This document shows positions 15,889 through 25,142 of a stretch of DNA of 64,000 nucleotides, piece by piece. The first letter of the stretch is position 1; each line of letters begins with the position of its first letter. A model generated the notes under the pieces. The model worked only from the letters and a program-made list of their open reading frames with translations, was not told where the DNA came from and ran no database searches. The stretch covers positions 124,001 through 188,000 of the IMG/VR virus record IMGVR_UViG_3300037087_000760; one strand, given 5' to 3'. The DNA comes from a virus. The translations under genes were made by a program, and so were the position numbers.

Positions 15889-16707
15889 ATGGAAACTTAT
15901 AAACCAGCTTTACTTATTTGGATGGAAAAAATGTTTAAACATGCACGAGAAAGACAATGGTTTGAAACATACCATTGTTTTGATGTACATGGTGTTATTT
16001 CTAATCCAGATTATAGAAAAACCGAAAAGGTCGGAAAGGAATTTAAGATTAATTATTATCCTTGGGCCAAGGAAACCCTTCAATATCTTACAAAGAATCG
16101 TCCAGATATGATTCTATTTATTTATACATCATCGTATAAAAAAGAAATAGAAAGATACATGGAACAATTCAAAAAAGATGGTATCCATTTTAAATATGTA
16201 AATGAAAATCCTGAAATTTCTGATGCCAAGGGAAGTTTTGGTTGTTACGATAAGAAACCTTACTGGAATTCTATATGGGAAGATAAAGCTGGTTTCGATC
16301 CAGAGATAGATTGGAAATCATTTTATGACTATTTCACAACTTCAGATTATAAACCAGATCCGAGTTGGAGTTTTAAATCAGATGAATCTTATCATGAAAA
16401 AATAAAACCAATAAGTTATAAAGATTTGACTGATGAACAATTGATAGAATTTGCTAAACTAAGAATTGATAATTCTCCTGAGTGGAAAAGTTATGGAAGA
16501 TTATACTATGAAAAGCATGTGAATAAAAAAATTACTATCAAAAAAATCACCATCGAGGACAAGCATAATTATGATTATTTTTGTGTGTCTTTTATTGTTA
16601 AAACAAAAGAATTTGCTGACGAAAGATTACCAATTCAATTTGATAGGTTTTATCCCAATGAAATATCATATCTTATTAAGTGTGGAATTAACTTTGAAAT
16701 GTTATGA
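15889..16707 (+). CDS. HAD-like phosphatase
   Basis: 272 residues. FDVHGVISNP near residue 31 is the HAD nucleophile motif (DxxG). LFIYTSSY is motif II, and DKKPYWNSIWEDKAGFDP is in place of the Lys/Asp region. The last 100 residues are an added domain that is not recognised. Substrate unknown. Confidence 0.6.
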   Translation: METYKPALLIWMEKMFKHARERQWFETYHCFDVHGVISNPDYRKTEKVGKEFKINYYPWAKETLQYLTKNRPDMILFIYTSSYKKEIERYMEQFKKDGIHFKYVNENPEISDAKGSFGCYDKKPYWNSIWEDKAGFDPEIDWKSFYDYFTTSDYKPDPSWSFKSDESYHEKIKPISYKDLTDEQLIEFAKLRIDNSPEWKSYGRLYYEKHVNKKITIKKITIEDKHNYDYFCVSFIVKTKEFADERLPIQFDRFYPNEISYLIKCGINFEML

Positions 16708-17003
16708 AAAATATTATATTATTTGTCCTTTTGTTTGTAGGAACACAAACGATGGCTCAAAAAATCGAATCAATCAGAGTAGATAGTTTACAATATAATT
16801 TTTACATACAGGGAATTCCGGGTGTAAAATATGAATGGATATTTACTACCCCTCCCGACTATAATGATCAGTATATAATCACTAAGAAGGACACTACATA
16901 TTTTCATTTTAGGTCGGTTGGGTCAGTCGCTGTTATGGTGAGATATAAAGACAAAGAGGGTAAATGGTCGGACAATTTATTTACAAATATTAAAGTAAAA
17001 TAA
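16704..17003 (+). CDS. Secreted small beta-sandwich protein
   Basis: 99 residues with a signal peptide (MKNIILFVLLFVGTQTMAQ, cleavage probably after MAQ). A PKD/Ig-like domain follows (YNFYIQGIPGVKYEWIFTTP, VAVMVRYKDKEGKWS). It starts within the stop of the HAD gene. Probably periplasmic or exported by the host Sec system. Confidence 0.55.
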   Translation: MKNIILFVLLFVGTQTMAQKIESIRVDSLQYNFYIQGIPGVKYEWIFTTPPDYNDQYIITKKDTTYFHFRSVGSVAVMVRYKDKEGKWSDNLFTNIKVK

Positions 17004-17005
17004 TA

Positions 17006-17710
17006 ATGAATAAAAAAGACATTTTAAAAGGAAAATTTGATAAGAAGTCAGTTGATTCTTTATCAACAAAAGAAAAATCAGATATGATTTATTCACTTCA
17101 TTCTCCATGTACTAAAGAAGTAAGTGCAAGACTTAAACCTCATCCATTGGAGGGAATCGGTGAATTTGGAATTGAAAATATTACCAAATTTTTAAAACTC
17201 TGTATGAAAACCAATCAGGATAATGTCGAATGGTTTTTACTTCATATTACTGATTTTATTAGATGTGATCATGATATGAAGAAATCTAAAAAGATTATTT
17301 CCGAATTTCAAAAAGTTAAAACTTTTAATATTCTTAGTAAATATTTAGCTAAAGATAAAGGAACGACACCTTGGAAATCTACTGAAATAGATAAATATAA
17401 TGTATGGTTCAGTGGTAATTCTCTTTTTCCTCTGGAAGATGAAATTAAGAGGATCGAAGAAAAGAAGAAATCTGATACGAAGAAAGAAGAAGAGAAAACG
17501 AAAAAACGAGTTGTATCAGAAATGATTCAAAAAAAGGTTAGGAAAAATATCAAAAAATTTGAAGTTGATACTATCCTTTACCTTGATGAATTATTCAGTA
17601 AAGGACAAATCACAAAAGAATATTATAATACATTCGTTAAGAAGGTTCACATGATTGGTTATAAAACTACGAGTGTGGTTTTTAGTAATTTTGAAACATG
17701 GATGATATGA
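17006..17710 (+). CDS. Hypothetical protein
   Basis: 234 residues, all-helical prediction with a charged central coil (EDEIKRIEEKKKSDTKKEEE). The N-terminal part MIYSLHSPCTKEV and FLKLCMKTNQDNVEWFLLH show no known motif. Overlaps the next start by 13 nt. Confidence 0.5.
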   Translation: MNKKDILKGKFDKKSVDSLSTKEKSDMIYSLHSPCTKEVSARLKPHPLEGIGEFGIENITKFLKLCMKTNQDNVEWFLLHITDFIRCDHDMKKSKKIISEFQKVKTFNILSKYLAKDKGTTPWKSTEIDKYNVWFSGNSLFPLEDEIKRIEEKKKSDTKKEEEKTKKRVVSEMIQKKVRKNIKKFEVDTILYLDELFSKGQITKEYYNTFVKKVHMIGYKTTSVVFSNFETWMI

Positions 17711-17994
17711 ATGAAAATCTAATTATTGGTAATATTGTTTATTTCGCCAAAACAGAAGAATTTTGGGATAAACCCTTTGTAATGAAACGACACCATGTTT
17801 ATGATACCAGAACCGTAATATTAAAAGGTAAAGTGACTGAGATAAAAGGGGATGAATTTAAAGCCAAACTTATTGATAATAACGGATTCGAAAAAGATGG
17901 TGAAGAATTTGTATTTCATAAGAATTCCCTTTTAGTCAATCAAGATTTTAAAAATTTTAATTTACTTGGGAAGTGGAAAATAAATGACATATAA
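17698..17994 (+). CDS. Hypothetical SH3-like protein
   Basis: 98 residues, strand-rich (LIIGNIVYFAKTEE, VILKGKVTEIKGDEFKAKL), which suggests a small SH3-like barrel. The next gene (CoaC) starts immediately after its stop. Confidence 0.45.
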   Translation: MDDMNENLIIGNIVYFAKTEEFWDKPFVMKRHHVYDTRTVILKGKVTEIKGDEFKAKLIDNNGFEKDGEEFVFHKNSLLVNQDFKNFNLLGKWKINDI

Positions 17995-19065
17995 ATGAAA
18001 ATACTAATTGGAATAACAGGTGGTATAGCGGCTTATAAGACATTGGATGTCATATCCATTCTTCAAAAGAAAGGACACGAAGTTCATGTTATTATGAGTG
18101 AAAACGCAAAACATTTCGTTACAGAAGAAGTGGTAAATGTTATCAGTAAAGAAAATCTGAAAACAGAAACATTCGGAGAAACAATTCATATCAAGGAATC
18201 AAAATGGTGTGATGCTTTTGTTCTTTGTCCAGCAACAGCCAATTCCATCGCTAAAATAAATTATGGGATATCAGATAGTTTTCTGTTGTCTACTGTTTTG
18301 GCACTTCCTGATAAAATTCGAATTTGTTGTCCGGCCATGAATACCAATATGTGGGAGAATCCCATCACCCAGCAAAATATTGATTCATTAAAGAAACATG
18401 GTTGGAAAATAATTTTTCCAGTTGAAGGTATGTTGGCTTGTAATGATTTCGGTATGGGTAAATTACCATCACCGAAAGTAATTGTTGAGAAAATCACTGA
18501 TATTATCAATCCACTTCCAATGTGGTGTTCACCATTCAAAAATAATTTGAATTATAAAGGAACGACCATAGATTCATTTTCTTTCCTTGATTATGAATGG
18601 AGAAAAGAATTCGAAATCAATATGTTTCCTCATGTGGGGTCTTTTGGAGTACGCCGTAGACACGATGTTCATAAGGGTATAGATTTATATGCCGAAGTTG
18701 GAACTGAGGTCTATTCAGTAGAATTTGGTGAAATAGTAGACATTTGTTGGTTTACTGGTGAACCTCTGGGGATGCCTTGGTGGGAAGATACTAAGGCTGT
18801 TTATGTAAAGGGAAAATCTGGAATTGTGGTATATGGTGAAATCGAACCAAATCCCTCCTTAGAGATTGGTCAAACTTGGTGTTCTGAAATGTTGATCGGT
18901 ACAGTGAAAAGAGTTCTCAAAAAGGATAATCACAGACCATTATCCATGTTACATTTGGAATTACATCATCCAGATCACATTCACACTCCACAGTGGGAAA
19001 TCGGTCAACCGAAACCAGTTGGCGTTCTTGATCCGACCCCTTATTTGTTAAATATTTACAAATAA
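17995..19065 (+). CDS. coaC: Phosphopantothenoylcysteine decarboxylase fused to an M23-like domain
   Basis: 356 residues. Residues 1-170 are a CoaC flavoprotein: IGITGGIAAYKTLDVI, VLCPATANSIAKI, PAMNTNMWENP (PxMNxxMW) and EGMLACNDFGMGKLP with the reactive Cys. From about residue 215 it reads FGVRRRHDVHKGIDLYAEVG and VYSVEFGEIV, the metal-ligand motif HxxxD and strand of lysostaphin-like M23 peptidases. The second motif reads MLHLEL where HLHFE is usual, so one metal ligand is missing. CoaC decarboxylates phosphopantothenoylcysteine in CoA synthesis. The fusion is unusual and the tail may be a binding rather than catalytic domain. Confidence 0.8.
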   Translation: MKILIGITGGIAAYKTLDVISILQKKGHEVHVIMSENAKHFVTEEVVNVISKENLKTETFGETIHIKESKWCDAFVLCPATANSIAKINYGISDSFLLSTVLALPDKIRICCPAMNTNMWENPITQQNIDSLKKHGWKIIFPVEGMLACNDFGMGKLPSPKVIVEKITDIINPLPMWCSPFKNNLNYKGTTIDSFSFLDYEWRKEFEINMFPHVGSFGVRRRHDVHKGIDLYAEVGTEVYSVEFGEIVDICWFTGEPLGMPWWEDTKAVYVKGKSGIVVYGEIEPNPSLEIGQTWCSEMLIGTVKRVLKKDNHRPLSMLHLELHHPDHIHTPQWEIGQPKPVGVLDPTPYLLNIYK

Positions 19066-19072
19066 AAATATC

Positions 19073-19786
19073 ATGAAAAAGATTTTAATTACTTCAGGTG
19101 GTACAAGAGAATATATTGATGAAGTTCGTGTACTCACCAATATATCATCTGGTAAATTGGGTTCATTAATAGCGGATCAATTTTCGATATTTAATGGTCC
19201 TTATTCCGTTTCTCATAAGTGTAATTTATATGAAGTACATTTCGTTTATGTGAAAGGTTCATTGAAACCATTTTTTGAGGGGGATGATGTTATATTACAT
19301 GAAGTAACTGATGTTAAATCCGTTTATGATATAATGGAAAAACTCGTTCCAGAAATGGATGTGGTTATTCATCCGATGGCCGTATCAGACTTTGGATTTA
19401 CCCCAATCAAAACAAAACTAAAAAGTAATGATCCAGAGGGTTTCATTCAAAGTATGAAAGAAAGAATTTATCAAACTCCAAAGATATTATCTCATATAAA
19501 AGAATGGAATCCCAATTGCTTTCTTATTTCTTTTAAATTTGAAAATGAATTAACAAGAGATGAATTACTTTTCTCCGCTGAAGAATCGATGAAGAAGAAT
19601 GGTTCTGATATTGTCATTGCTAATGATAAATCAGAAATGAAAAAATTGGGTGTTCACAAGGCTTATGTTATCAGGAAAGAACCAGTACCAACTTATGGTG
19701 TTTATGGAAGATTGGATTGTGAATTAAATGGAAAAGATGAAATAGCCAGAAAAATTTTTAAAATAGTAAACGAATTGAATGATTGA
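19073..19786 (+). CDS. coaB: Phosphopantothenate-cysteine ligase
   Basis: 237 residues. ITSGGTREYIDEVRVLTNIS is followed by SGKLG, the conserved N terminus of CoaB. MAVSDFGFTP corresponds to the AVADF motif, FKFENE to the FxxET motif, and IVIANDKS to the VxNDVS-like site. It joins 4'-phosphopantothenate and cysteine, the step before CoaC. In most bacteria the two are one CoaBC protein; here they are separate adjacent genes in the order C-B. Confidence 0.85.
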   Translation: MKKILITSGGTREYIDEVRVLTNISSGKLGSLIADQFSIFNGPYSVSHKCNLYEVHFVYVKGSLKPFFEGDDVILHEVTDVKSVYDIMEKLVPEMDVVIHPMAVSDFGFTPIKTKLKSNDPEGFIQSMKERIYQTPKILSHIKEWNPNCFLISFKFENELTRDELLFSAEESMKKNGSDIVIANDKSEMKKLGVHKAYVIRKEPVPTYGVYGRLDCELNGKDEIARKIFKIVNELND

Positions 19787-20318
19787 TTTTATAAAAATAT
19801 TAGATCCTGAAACAGAATTAGAAAGAAAAATTTTAATTGACCCTATTTTCATAAAAGGTGTTCAGTACGGTAGATCAAGACCCGGCCATCCCGAAGGACA
19901 AATCATATTTCATATTAGAGATATTTTTAGAAATATTGATAATTGTAAATATGTTAACCCCGAAGAAAGAAGAAAACTCAGACTGATTGCTCTTTTTCAT
20001 GACACTTGTAAATTTCAAGTGAATTACGATTTACCAAGAGTAGGTGATAATCATCATGGTTATTTGGCTCGCAAATTCGCTGAAAAATATATCACTGATG
20101 AAGATATACTCCAGATAATAGACCATCATGATGACGCTTATAACATATGGAAAAGATCCAGTAAGAGAAATGAATGGGATAAAGGTGAAAAAGATTTACT
20201 TAAACTCGTTGATAAAATAAATGATATAAATTTATACTCTTGGTTTTATTTCTGTGATAATAGTACTGGAAACAAAAGTCAAGGTGATTATGAATGGTTT
20301 TTAAATATAACAGCATGA
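19779..20318 (+). CDS. HD-domain phosphohydrolase
   Basis: 179 residues. Metal ligands appear as HIRDIF (first His), LFHDTCKF (HD) and IDHHDDAYNIW, then LVDKINDI with the last Asp. The pattern is that of nucleotide-directed HD hydrolases. It overlaps coaB by 8 nt. Substrate not readable. Confidence 0.65.
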   Translation: MIDFIKILDPETELERKILIDPIFIKGVQYGRSRPGHPEGQIIFHIRDIFRNIDNCKYVNPEERRKLRLIALFHDTCKFQVNYDLPRVGDNHHGYLARKFAEKYITDEDILQIIDHHDDAYNIWKRSSKRNEWDKGEKDLLKLVDKINDINLYSWFYFCDNSTGNKSQGDYEWFLNITA

Positions 20319-20437
20319 AAAAATTAGTATTCGTATTTGTATCTTTTCTGGTATCATCATGTGTACATGAAAGATGTGCAGCGTATGGTGGTGAAAAAAG
20401 ACACTATCAGATAGATTCCAGAAGTTTTAAAAAATAG
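20315..20437 (+). CDS. Small lipoprotein A
   Basis: 40 residues. MKKLVFVFVSFLVSSC is a signal peptide with lipobox VSSC. The mature part is only 24 residues (CVHERCAAYGG...). ATGA overlap with the HD gene. The next gene is a near copy. Confidence 0.55.
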   Translation: MKKLVFVFVSFLVSSCVHERCAAYGGEKRHYQIDSRSFKK

Positions 20438-20441
20438 TATC

Positions 20442-20582
20442 ATGAGAAAAATTATTTTTTTTCTACTATTCGTATTTGTATCTTTTTTGGTTTCATCCTG
20501 TGTGGTGGAACAACCGAAATGTTCAGCATATGGAGAAAAGCAAAGATATCAAAAAAATCCCAGTGATTGGGAAAGAAAATAA
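20442..20582 (+). CDS. Small lipoprotein B
   Basis: 46 residues, a paralogue of the preceding gene: the same FVSFLVSSCV lipobox region followed by CSAYGEKQRY. It begins 4 nt after lipoprotein A and its 3' end overlaps the next gene in another frame. Confidence 0.55.
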   Translation: MRKIIFFLLFVFVSFLVSSCVVEQPKCSAYGEKQRYQKNPSDWERK

Positions 20583-21144
20583 TGGAATTATTGATTTTGA
20601 GGGTACAATTGTAAAACCAAATAAATCAGGTGTTTACAAATGTCCATTTCATTGTGGTGATCCCCGTTATTCATTGCCAAAATGGAAAACCGAAAAAGGG
20701 TTCAGACAACATATGGAGAAATGTCCAAAAAGACCATTTCATGTCAATTCTATAAAAGAAAAGGAAACTGTCATTAAGGAACTTTTCGATAAGATGAAAG
20801 AAGAACTTATTCCTACCTTACCTTATACAATCGGACAAAAGTTAATCTATGTAAAAGAGATAATTCTGAAACCGACCCATGTTCAAAGAGGGAATAGAAT
20901 GGTTAAAGTCAGATATGAGGCCGTTAAAGATTTTCAAGCAAGAGAAGAAGAATTAAAAACTATTGATGTCCGATGGCTTGGATTTGTACCAAAAAATTTG
21001 GAGGATATGAAACATTATATTCTTCTGAATAACCATATAAGTCCTTCGGAATTATGTAAAACTATGGAAGAAGCTGAGTTGAAAGCACGATCAGATAAAA
21101 AATCATATCAAGAAGATTGTGATTTTGCTTCCATGTGTAGATAA
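20530..21144 (+). CDS. Zinc-finger-like hypothetical protein
   Basis: 204 residues from the ATG at 20530 (MEKSKDIKKIPV). Upstream in-frame codons overlap the lipoprotein and are less likely. YKCPFHCGDPRY and then FRQHMEKC give a Cys/His set resembling a degenerate C2H2 finger near residue 45. The remaining part is a mixed alpha/beta domain, not recognised. Confidence 0.55.
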   Translation: MEKSKDIKKIPVIGKENNGIIDFEGTIVKPNKSGVYKCPFHCGDPRYSLPKWKTEKGFRQHMEKCPKRPFHVNSIKEKETVIKELFDKMKEELIPTLPYTIGQKLIYVKEIILKPTHVQRGNRMVKVRYEAVKDFQAREEELKTIDVRWLGFVPKNLEDMKHYILLNNHISPSELCKTMEEAELKARSDKKSYQEDCDFASMCR

Positions 21145-21145
21145 T

Positions 21146-21994
21146 TTATAAAGTGAATTGATATTTATTCTGTAAATATTTTTCGTAAATTTCTAAATTC
21201 TGTTTTATCTTCGGTAGTTTTTTAAGGAAAGATTCTACACTTAAATTGGTATAAGATACTTTGAGTCTTTCATAATAATGTAAATCTTCATCGTCAACAT
21301 CTCCCCTCATATTTTTATACATATTATCAATAGCTTTATTCCAAAGTTCGTCCTCTTCCTTTTGTTCTTCTGGTGTCGGTTCAATATATTGATCACTCAA
21401 TGGATTACGATTCATATTAAATAACTGGTTTATTGGAGATGTACTTTCTTCACCGGGATCTTTTGGATTCTTTGGTTCTTTCATCATATTAAACAAATTA
21501 TTATCTTTTTGGATTTTATTGATATGAGTTACGAATAAAAGTTTTATTTTTCCTTTTTTATATCCTAAATAACTATCTCCCGGTTCAAGTTTGGCTCTGT
21601 ATTGAACCCACATTTCTATACTGGCGGTATATCCTTTTTTCTTTTCAATTTCTTTCTCTTTTTTAAAATGTAAAGCATAATCCTTTTCGTGTTCGTACCC
21701 CGTATTACATTCAAAATTTTTAAATTGTGGAATTTCTTTTATTATCTTATGGTATAACATTTCAGCTATACCGTATGTTCCGCCAAATCTTTTTCTCATT
21801 GCATCAGACATTGACATATTTAAATCGACTGAAGCTGGACCAGAAAATAACTGATGCCTAAATCTCTTATATGGCTCCTTGAATGGAGAATCTGCTTTAG
21901 TCATCCCTTTTATTTCCTCAGGTGAAAATTTACCTACAAGATCAGGTGAATCGGCCTGTTCGAAAAATTTTTTCCAATTTTTAAGATATTTCAT
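21146..21994 (-). CDS. Putative packaged protein with CTS-like N terminus
   Basis: 282 residues. The start MKYLKNWKKFFEQADSPD is similar to the head-packaging-like N termini found elsewhere in this window. The middle part is charged and mixed (YTASIEMWVQYRAKL); a Pro/Glu-rich linker precedes a helical C terminus. It is alone on the minus strand, back to back with nadE. Function unknown. Confidence 0.5.
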   Translation of the reverse strand: MKYLKNWKKFFEQADSPDLVGKFSPEEIKGMTKADSPFKEPYKRFRHQLFSGPASVDLNMSMSDAMRKRFGGTYGIAEMLYHKIIKEIPQFKNFECNTGYEHEKDYALHFKKEKEIEKKKGYTASIEMWVQYRAKLEPGDSYLGYKKGKIKLLFVTHINKIQKDNNLFNMMKEPKNPKDPGEESTSPINQLFNMNRNPLSDQYIEPTPEEQKEEDELWNKAIDNMYKNMRGDVDDEDLHYYERLKVSYTNLSVESFLKKLPKIKQNLEIYEKYLQNKYQFTL

Positions 21995-22024
21995 TGAAAC
22001 TATCCTCTTTTTGTTTATATATTA

Positions 22025-22056
22025 TTTTTTTATTCCAGAAAAACTTCGTAATTTTG
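22025..22056 (+). promoter_or_regulatory. Promoter of nadE
   Basis: TTTTTTTATTCC followed by TAATTTTG at the usual spacing. It lies 23 nt before the ATG at 22079. Confidence 0.65.
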
Positions 22057-22078
22057 TTTAAAATTAAGTAGTATCCAT

Positions 22079-23851
22079 ATGAATAAGAACATTAAGATAT
22101 CCCTCAACCAGATTAATACCGTAACTGGTGATATCAAAGGAAATTACAGTAAAATATTGGATCTTACCCATAAGGCTATTTCTGATGGAGCGGACATCAT
22201 TGTATTTCCCGAAACATCGGTAACAGGATATTGTGTTGGTTCTCTGTGGGATAATGTAGATTTTATTTTTGAACAGGAAAATTGTATCAAAGATTTGATT
22301 AAAATTATTCCTCATGATAAAGCCCTTATCATTGGTTATATCAGTTATCATGGAGCTAAACCTGATGGTTTCCCATTACTTCGTAATAGTGTCGCTGTTA
22401 TCAATCAAAATAAATTACAGAGGTACGACAAACAACTTCTCGCCAACGCTGATCATCACGAGGATAGAAAATATTTTAAGCCGGGAAAGAAATCCAAAGT
22501 ATTTGAACTTCATTTAAAAGATGGTGAAACCTTAAAGGTAGGTGTTCCTATTTGTGAAGATGCTTGGTATATGAATCATTTCCGTAATATTCCAAAAGAA
22601 ATGATTAATTTGGGGGCCGAAATTTTGATTATTCCCAATCAATCTTATTTCTATTATGGTAAGGATTTACTCCGTGAAAAACTTTTCAGTACCATCGCTA
22701 ATGAGTATCATATTCCAGTTATCACCCTCAATTCTGTTGGAATTGGTGATATTGTAAAGAACATCATCATATATGATGGAAGTTCAATGGTATTCAACGA
22801 AAACGGTGAAAAACTAAGACATTTCAAGAAATTCGGGGAACAATCTGATATTATTGATTTATTTACCAGTAAATCTTCTTTATATCATAATGAATACTTC
22901 GAAAATTATACCACAAAACCAAAATTTGAAGAAATCATTGACGCTATCTGTTTTGAACAGAAAGAAATGTTTCGTCTGTTGGGTATAAAGAAGGCTCAGG
23001 TTCATCTTTCTGGTGGAATTGATAGTATCATAGTCGCGGTTCTTTGTATCCTCTCTATGGGGAAAGAAAACTGTGTTTTTATAACAAATCCGACTTCACT
23101 TAACACTAAAAGTCTGAAACTTGTTCATAAGATGGTTAAAACTCTTGGAGTTGACTTATACACCGATGAATTAGATGAAATTGTTAACGCTCTCAAAAAG
23201 GCTGATACCAAAGCATTCGGAGAAACCACATCCAAAATTCAGGGTGAAATTGAAACAGTGTTTCACGCCGTTGGTAGGACAGTTCAGGGATTAGCGGCCA
23301 CTCATCGTTTCGGTAGTGGTATAGTCGCCACAGGTAATCATACAGAAATCGTTCTTGGTTGGTGTAACTTTCATGACATTGGTTCAATTGGAGTACATTC
23401 AATCATTGGTGATTTAACCAAATTGGAACTCTATCAATTATCTCAGGTATTGAATGATAAATGTCGTGAGATGTACAATGGTGAGAATGTTATTCCTGAG
23501 GAATTGTTTAATGGAAAAGTTCTCCCCGCAGCTGATTTACCAGATAGTAAACTTGACCCATTTGATTATTACATTCAGTCTGGATTATGTGCCGCTTACA
23601 TTCGTGAAAGAAAATCCAGAAATCAGTTGATCGAAGATTTTAAAAATCACAGATTGAATCCTGATTTCTTTCCCTCAAATGTATATGAGAAATATACTAT
23701 GGAACAGTTTATCAAGGAAGTTGAAATCACAATGTCAAGAAGTAGAACTTCCGTATTCAAGGCCGCACAGCATGCACCTATTGTGATATTAAGTCCTCGT
23801 AGTAGGGGGTTCTCAAATCGTGAAACCATTTTGAACAAATATATATCATGA
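22079..23851 (+). CDS. nadE: Glutamine-dependent NAD synthetase
   Basis: 590 residues. Residues 1-265 are a nitrilase-like glutaminase with Glu in VFPETSVTGY, Lys in YDKQLLAN and Cys in VPICEDAWY. Residues 290-590 are the synthetase with the P-loop VHLSGGIDSIIVA. Nicotinate adenine dinucleotide is amidated to NAD using ammonia from glutamine. Length is normal for the two-domain form. It has its own promoter and is followed by an overlapping small gene and pncA. Confidence 0.95.
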   Translation: MNKNIKISLNQINTVTGDIKGNYSKILDLTHKAISDGADIIVFPETSVTGYCVGSLWDNVDFIFEQENCIKDLIKIIPHDKALIIGYISYHGAKPDGFPLLRNSVAVINQNKLQRYDKQLLANADHHEDRKYFKPGKKSKVFELHLKDGETLKVGVPICEDAWYMNHFRNIPKEMINLGAEILIIPNQSYFYYGKDLLREKLFSTIANEYHIPVITLNSVGIGDIVKNIIIYDGSSMVFNENGEKLRHFKKFGEQSDIIDLFTSKSSLYHNEYFENYTTKPKFEEIIDAICFEQKEMFRLLGIKKAQVHLSGGIDSIIVAVLCILSMGKENCVFITNPTSLNTKSLKLVHKMVKTLGVDLYTDELDEIVNALKKADTKAFGETTSKIQGEIETVFHAVGRTVQGLAATHRFGSGIVATGNHTEIVLGWCNFHDIGSIGVHSIIGDLTKLELYQLSQVLNDKCREMYNGENVIPEELFNGKVLPAADLPDSKLDPFDYYIQSGLCAAYIRERKSRNQLIEDFKNHRLNPDFFPSNVYEKYTMEQFIKEVEITMSRSRTSVFKAAQHAPIVILSPRSRGFSNRETILNKYIS

Positions 23852-24093
23852 ATAAAAAAATTGAAATATTCGATGAACTTATTGAATTAACTCAAAATGA
23901 GATTGATAAAATTCAGAAAGATATATACAAAATAGAAGATAAGAATCTTTCAAAAAAATCCAAAAGATATTTTATATCCAATTTAGAAAAGCAAATTAAA
24001 AAATTGGAGAGAAATATAAAGAACATCGAAGAAATAAAAAAGGACTTAAAAGATTATTATAAACTGAAAAAGAAAAACAAAAAGAATATTTAA
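23848..24093 (+). CDS. Small coiled-coil protein
   Basis: 81 residues, almost entirely Lys/Glu heptads (NEIDKIQKDIYKIEDKN...). Its ATG overlaps the nadE stop (ATGA). No family recognised. Confidence 0.5.
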   Translation: MNKKIEIFDELIELTQNEIDKIQKDIYKIEDKNLSKKSKRYFISNLEKQIKKLERNIKNIEEIKKDLKDYYKLKKKNKKNI

Positions 24094-24120
24094 TTATATA
24101 ATCTAAAAAGAAACTCTGAT

Positions 24121-24843
24121 ATGAACTTAGAATTTACAGAAATCGACAATGTGATAATTGTACCCGAATGTACAGCATCAATGAATGTAGATCCACAAAA
24201 AGGATTTACTCCATTATGTCCTGAAGAACTTCCTGTTCCAGAAGGTGACAAAATTGTCAATGAATTGAATGGTCAAAACTCTATCACTAAATATAAACTT
24301 GTGTCTAAGGATGTTCATCCTAAAAACGCAGCTTGGATCGCTACACCAGAGAATCCCCAATTATCAGTTGTCGGACTTCCTGATGTTGATGTTCGTTGGA
24401 ACAGACATTGTGAATCTGGTACTCGTGGAATGGAACTTCTTGATGGATTACCAAAAATGACAGAATACGACTTTTTTGTTGGTAAGGGTTTCGAACCGAA
24501 TCTTCATCCATATTCAGCTTGTTATCATGATGTGGCAAAAACAATATCTACTGGTGTCATTGAATGGTTGAATCAACATAATATTTTAACGGTTATTGTT
24601 GGTGGATTGGCACTTAATGTAGAAGAAACCCCTCTTTGCGTTGGTCATACAGTAATTGATCTCGCTGAGGCTGGTTTTCAGGTCGTTCTTAATTTAGGAG
24701 CTGTTCGTGGACTTGGAACAATTGAAGGTCAGGAAAAATTTATTGAAATGTTGAAAAATAAATATAATGTATTTGTTGTTAATTCTTATAAAGATATTAG
24801 CACCAATCTTACATTTGATTTACCATATACTGGAACAGTTTAA
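24121..24843 (+). CDS. pncA: Nicotinamidase
   Basis: 240 residues of isochorismatase fold. The catalytic Asp lies in NVDPQKGF, metal-site His residues in VHPKNAAW and RWNRHCESGT, Lys in FVGKGFEP. Cys lies in ETPLCVGHTVIDLAEAGF, following GGLALN. It deamidates nicotinamide to nicotinate, feeding PncB. A few residues are inserted between GLA and the Cys compared with typical family members. Confidence 0.85.
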   Translation: MNLEFTEIDNVIIVPECTASMNVDPQKGFTPLCPEELPVPEGDKIVNELNGQNSITKYKLVSKDVHPKNAAWIATPENPQLSVVGLPDVDVRWNRHCESGTRGMELLDGLPKMTEYDFFVGKGFEPNLHPYSACYHDVAKTISTGVIEWLNQHNILTVIVGGLALNVEETPLCVGHTVIDLAEAGFQVVLNLGAVRGLGTIEGQEKFIEMLKNKYNVFVVNSYKDISTNLTFDLPYTGTV

Positions 24844-24854
24844 TATTCTGTATT

Positions 24855-25142
24855 ATGAACTCAACTGAAAAAATAGAACAGTTACAATCTGAAATCGAGA
24901 AAGAACAACAAAAGATTAAGAATTGTAAACACACATGGGGTAAAGTGAAATATGATCCATATACAATAAAAGAACCAACTTTTTCACATTTCATTCCACA
25001 TGGTTCAGACCCAGAACCAGTTTATAACTGGTCAAATAAAACTGTTTCAAGATGGAGTAGGACTTGTACTGAATGTGGACATACTGAATATACAGAAAAA
25101 ACGGGTCCTGTTGAACCTCTAAAAAATGAACCAAAATTTTAA
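24855..25142 (+). CDS. Small zinc-ribbon protein
   Basis: 95 residues. An N-terminal coil is followed by CKHTWGKVKYDPYTIKEPTF and SRTCTECGHTEYTEK. One Cys-His pair and one CxxC form a zinc-ribbon-like site of a type common in small phage proteins. Overlaps the next start by one base. Confidence 0.55.
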   Translation: MNSTEKIEQLQSEIEKEQQKIKNCKHTWGKVKYDPYTIKEPTFSHFIPHGSDPEPVYNWSNKTVSRWSRTCTECGHTEYTEKTGPVEPLKNEPKF

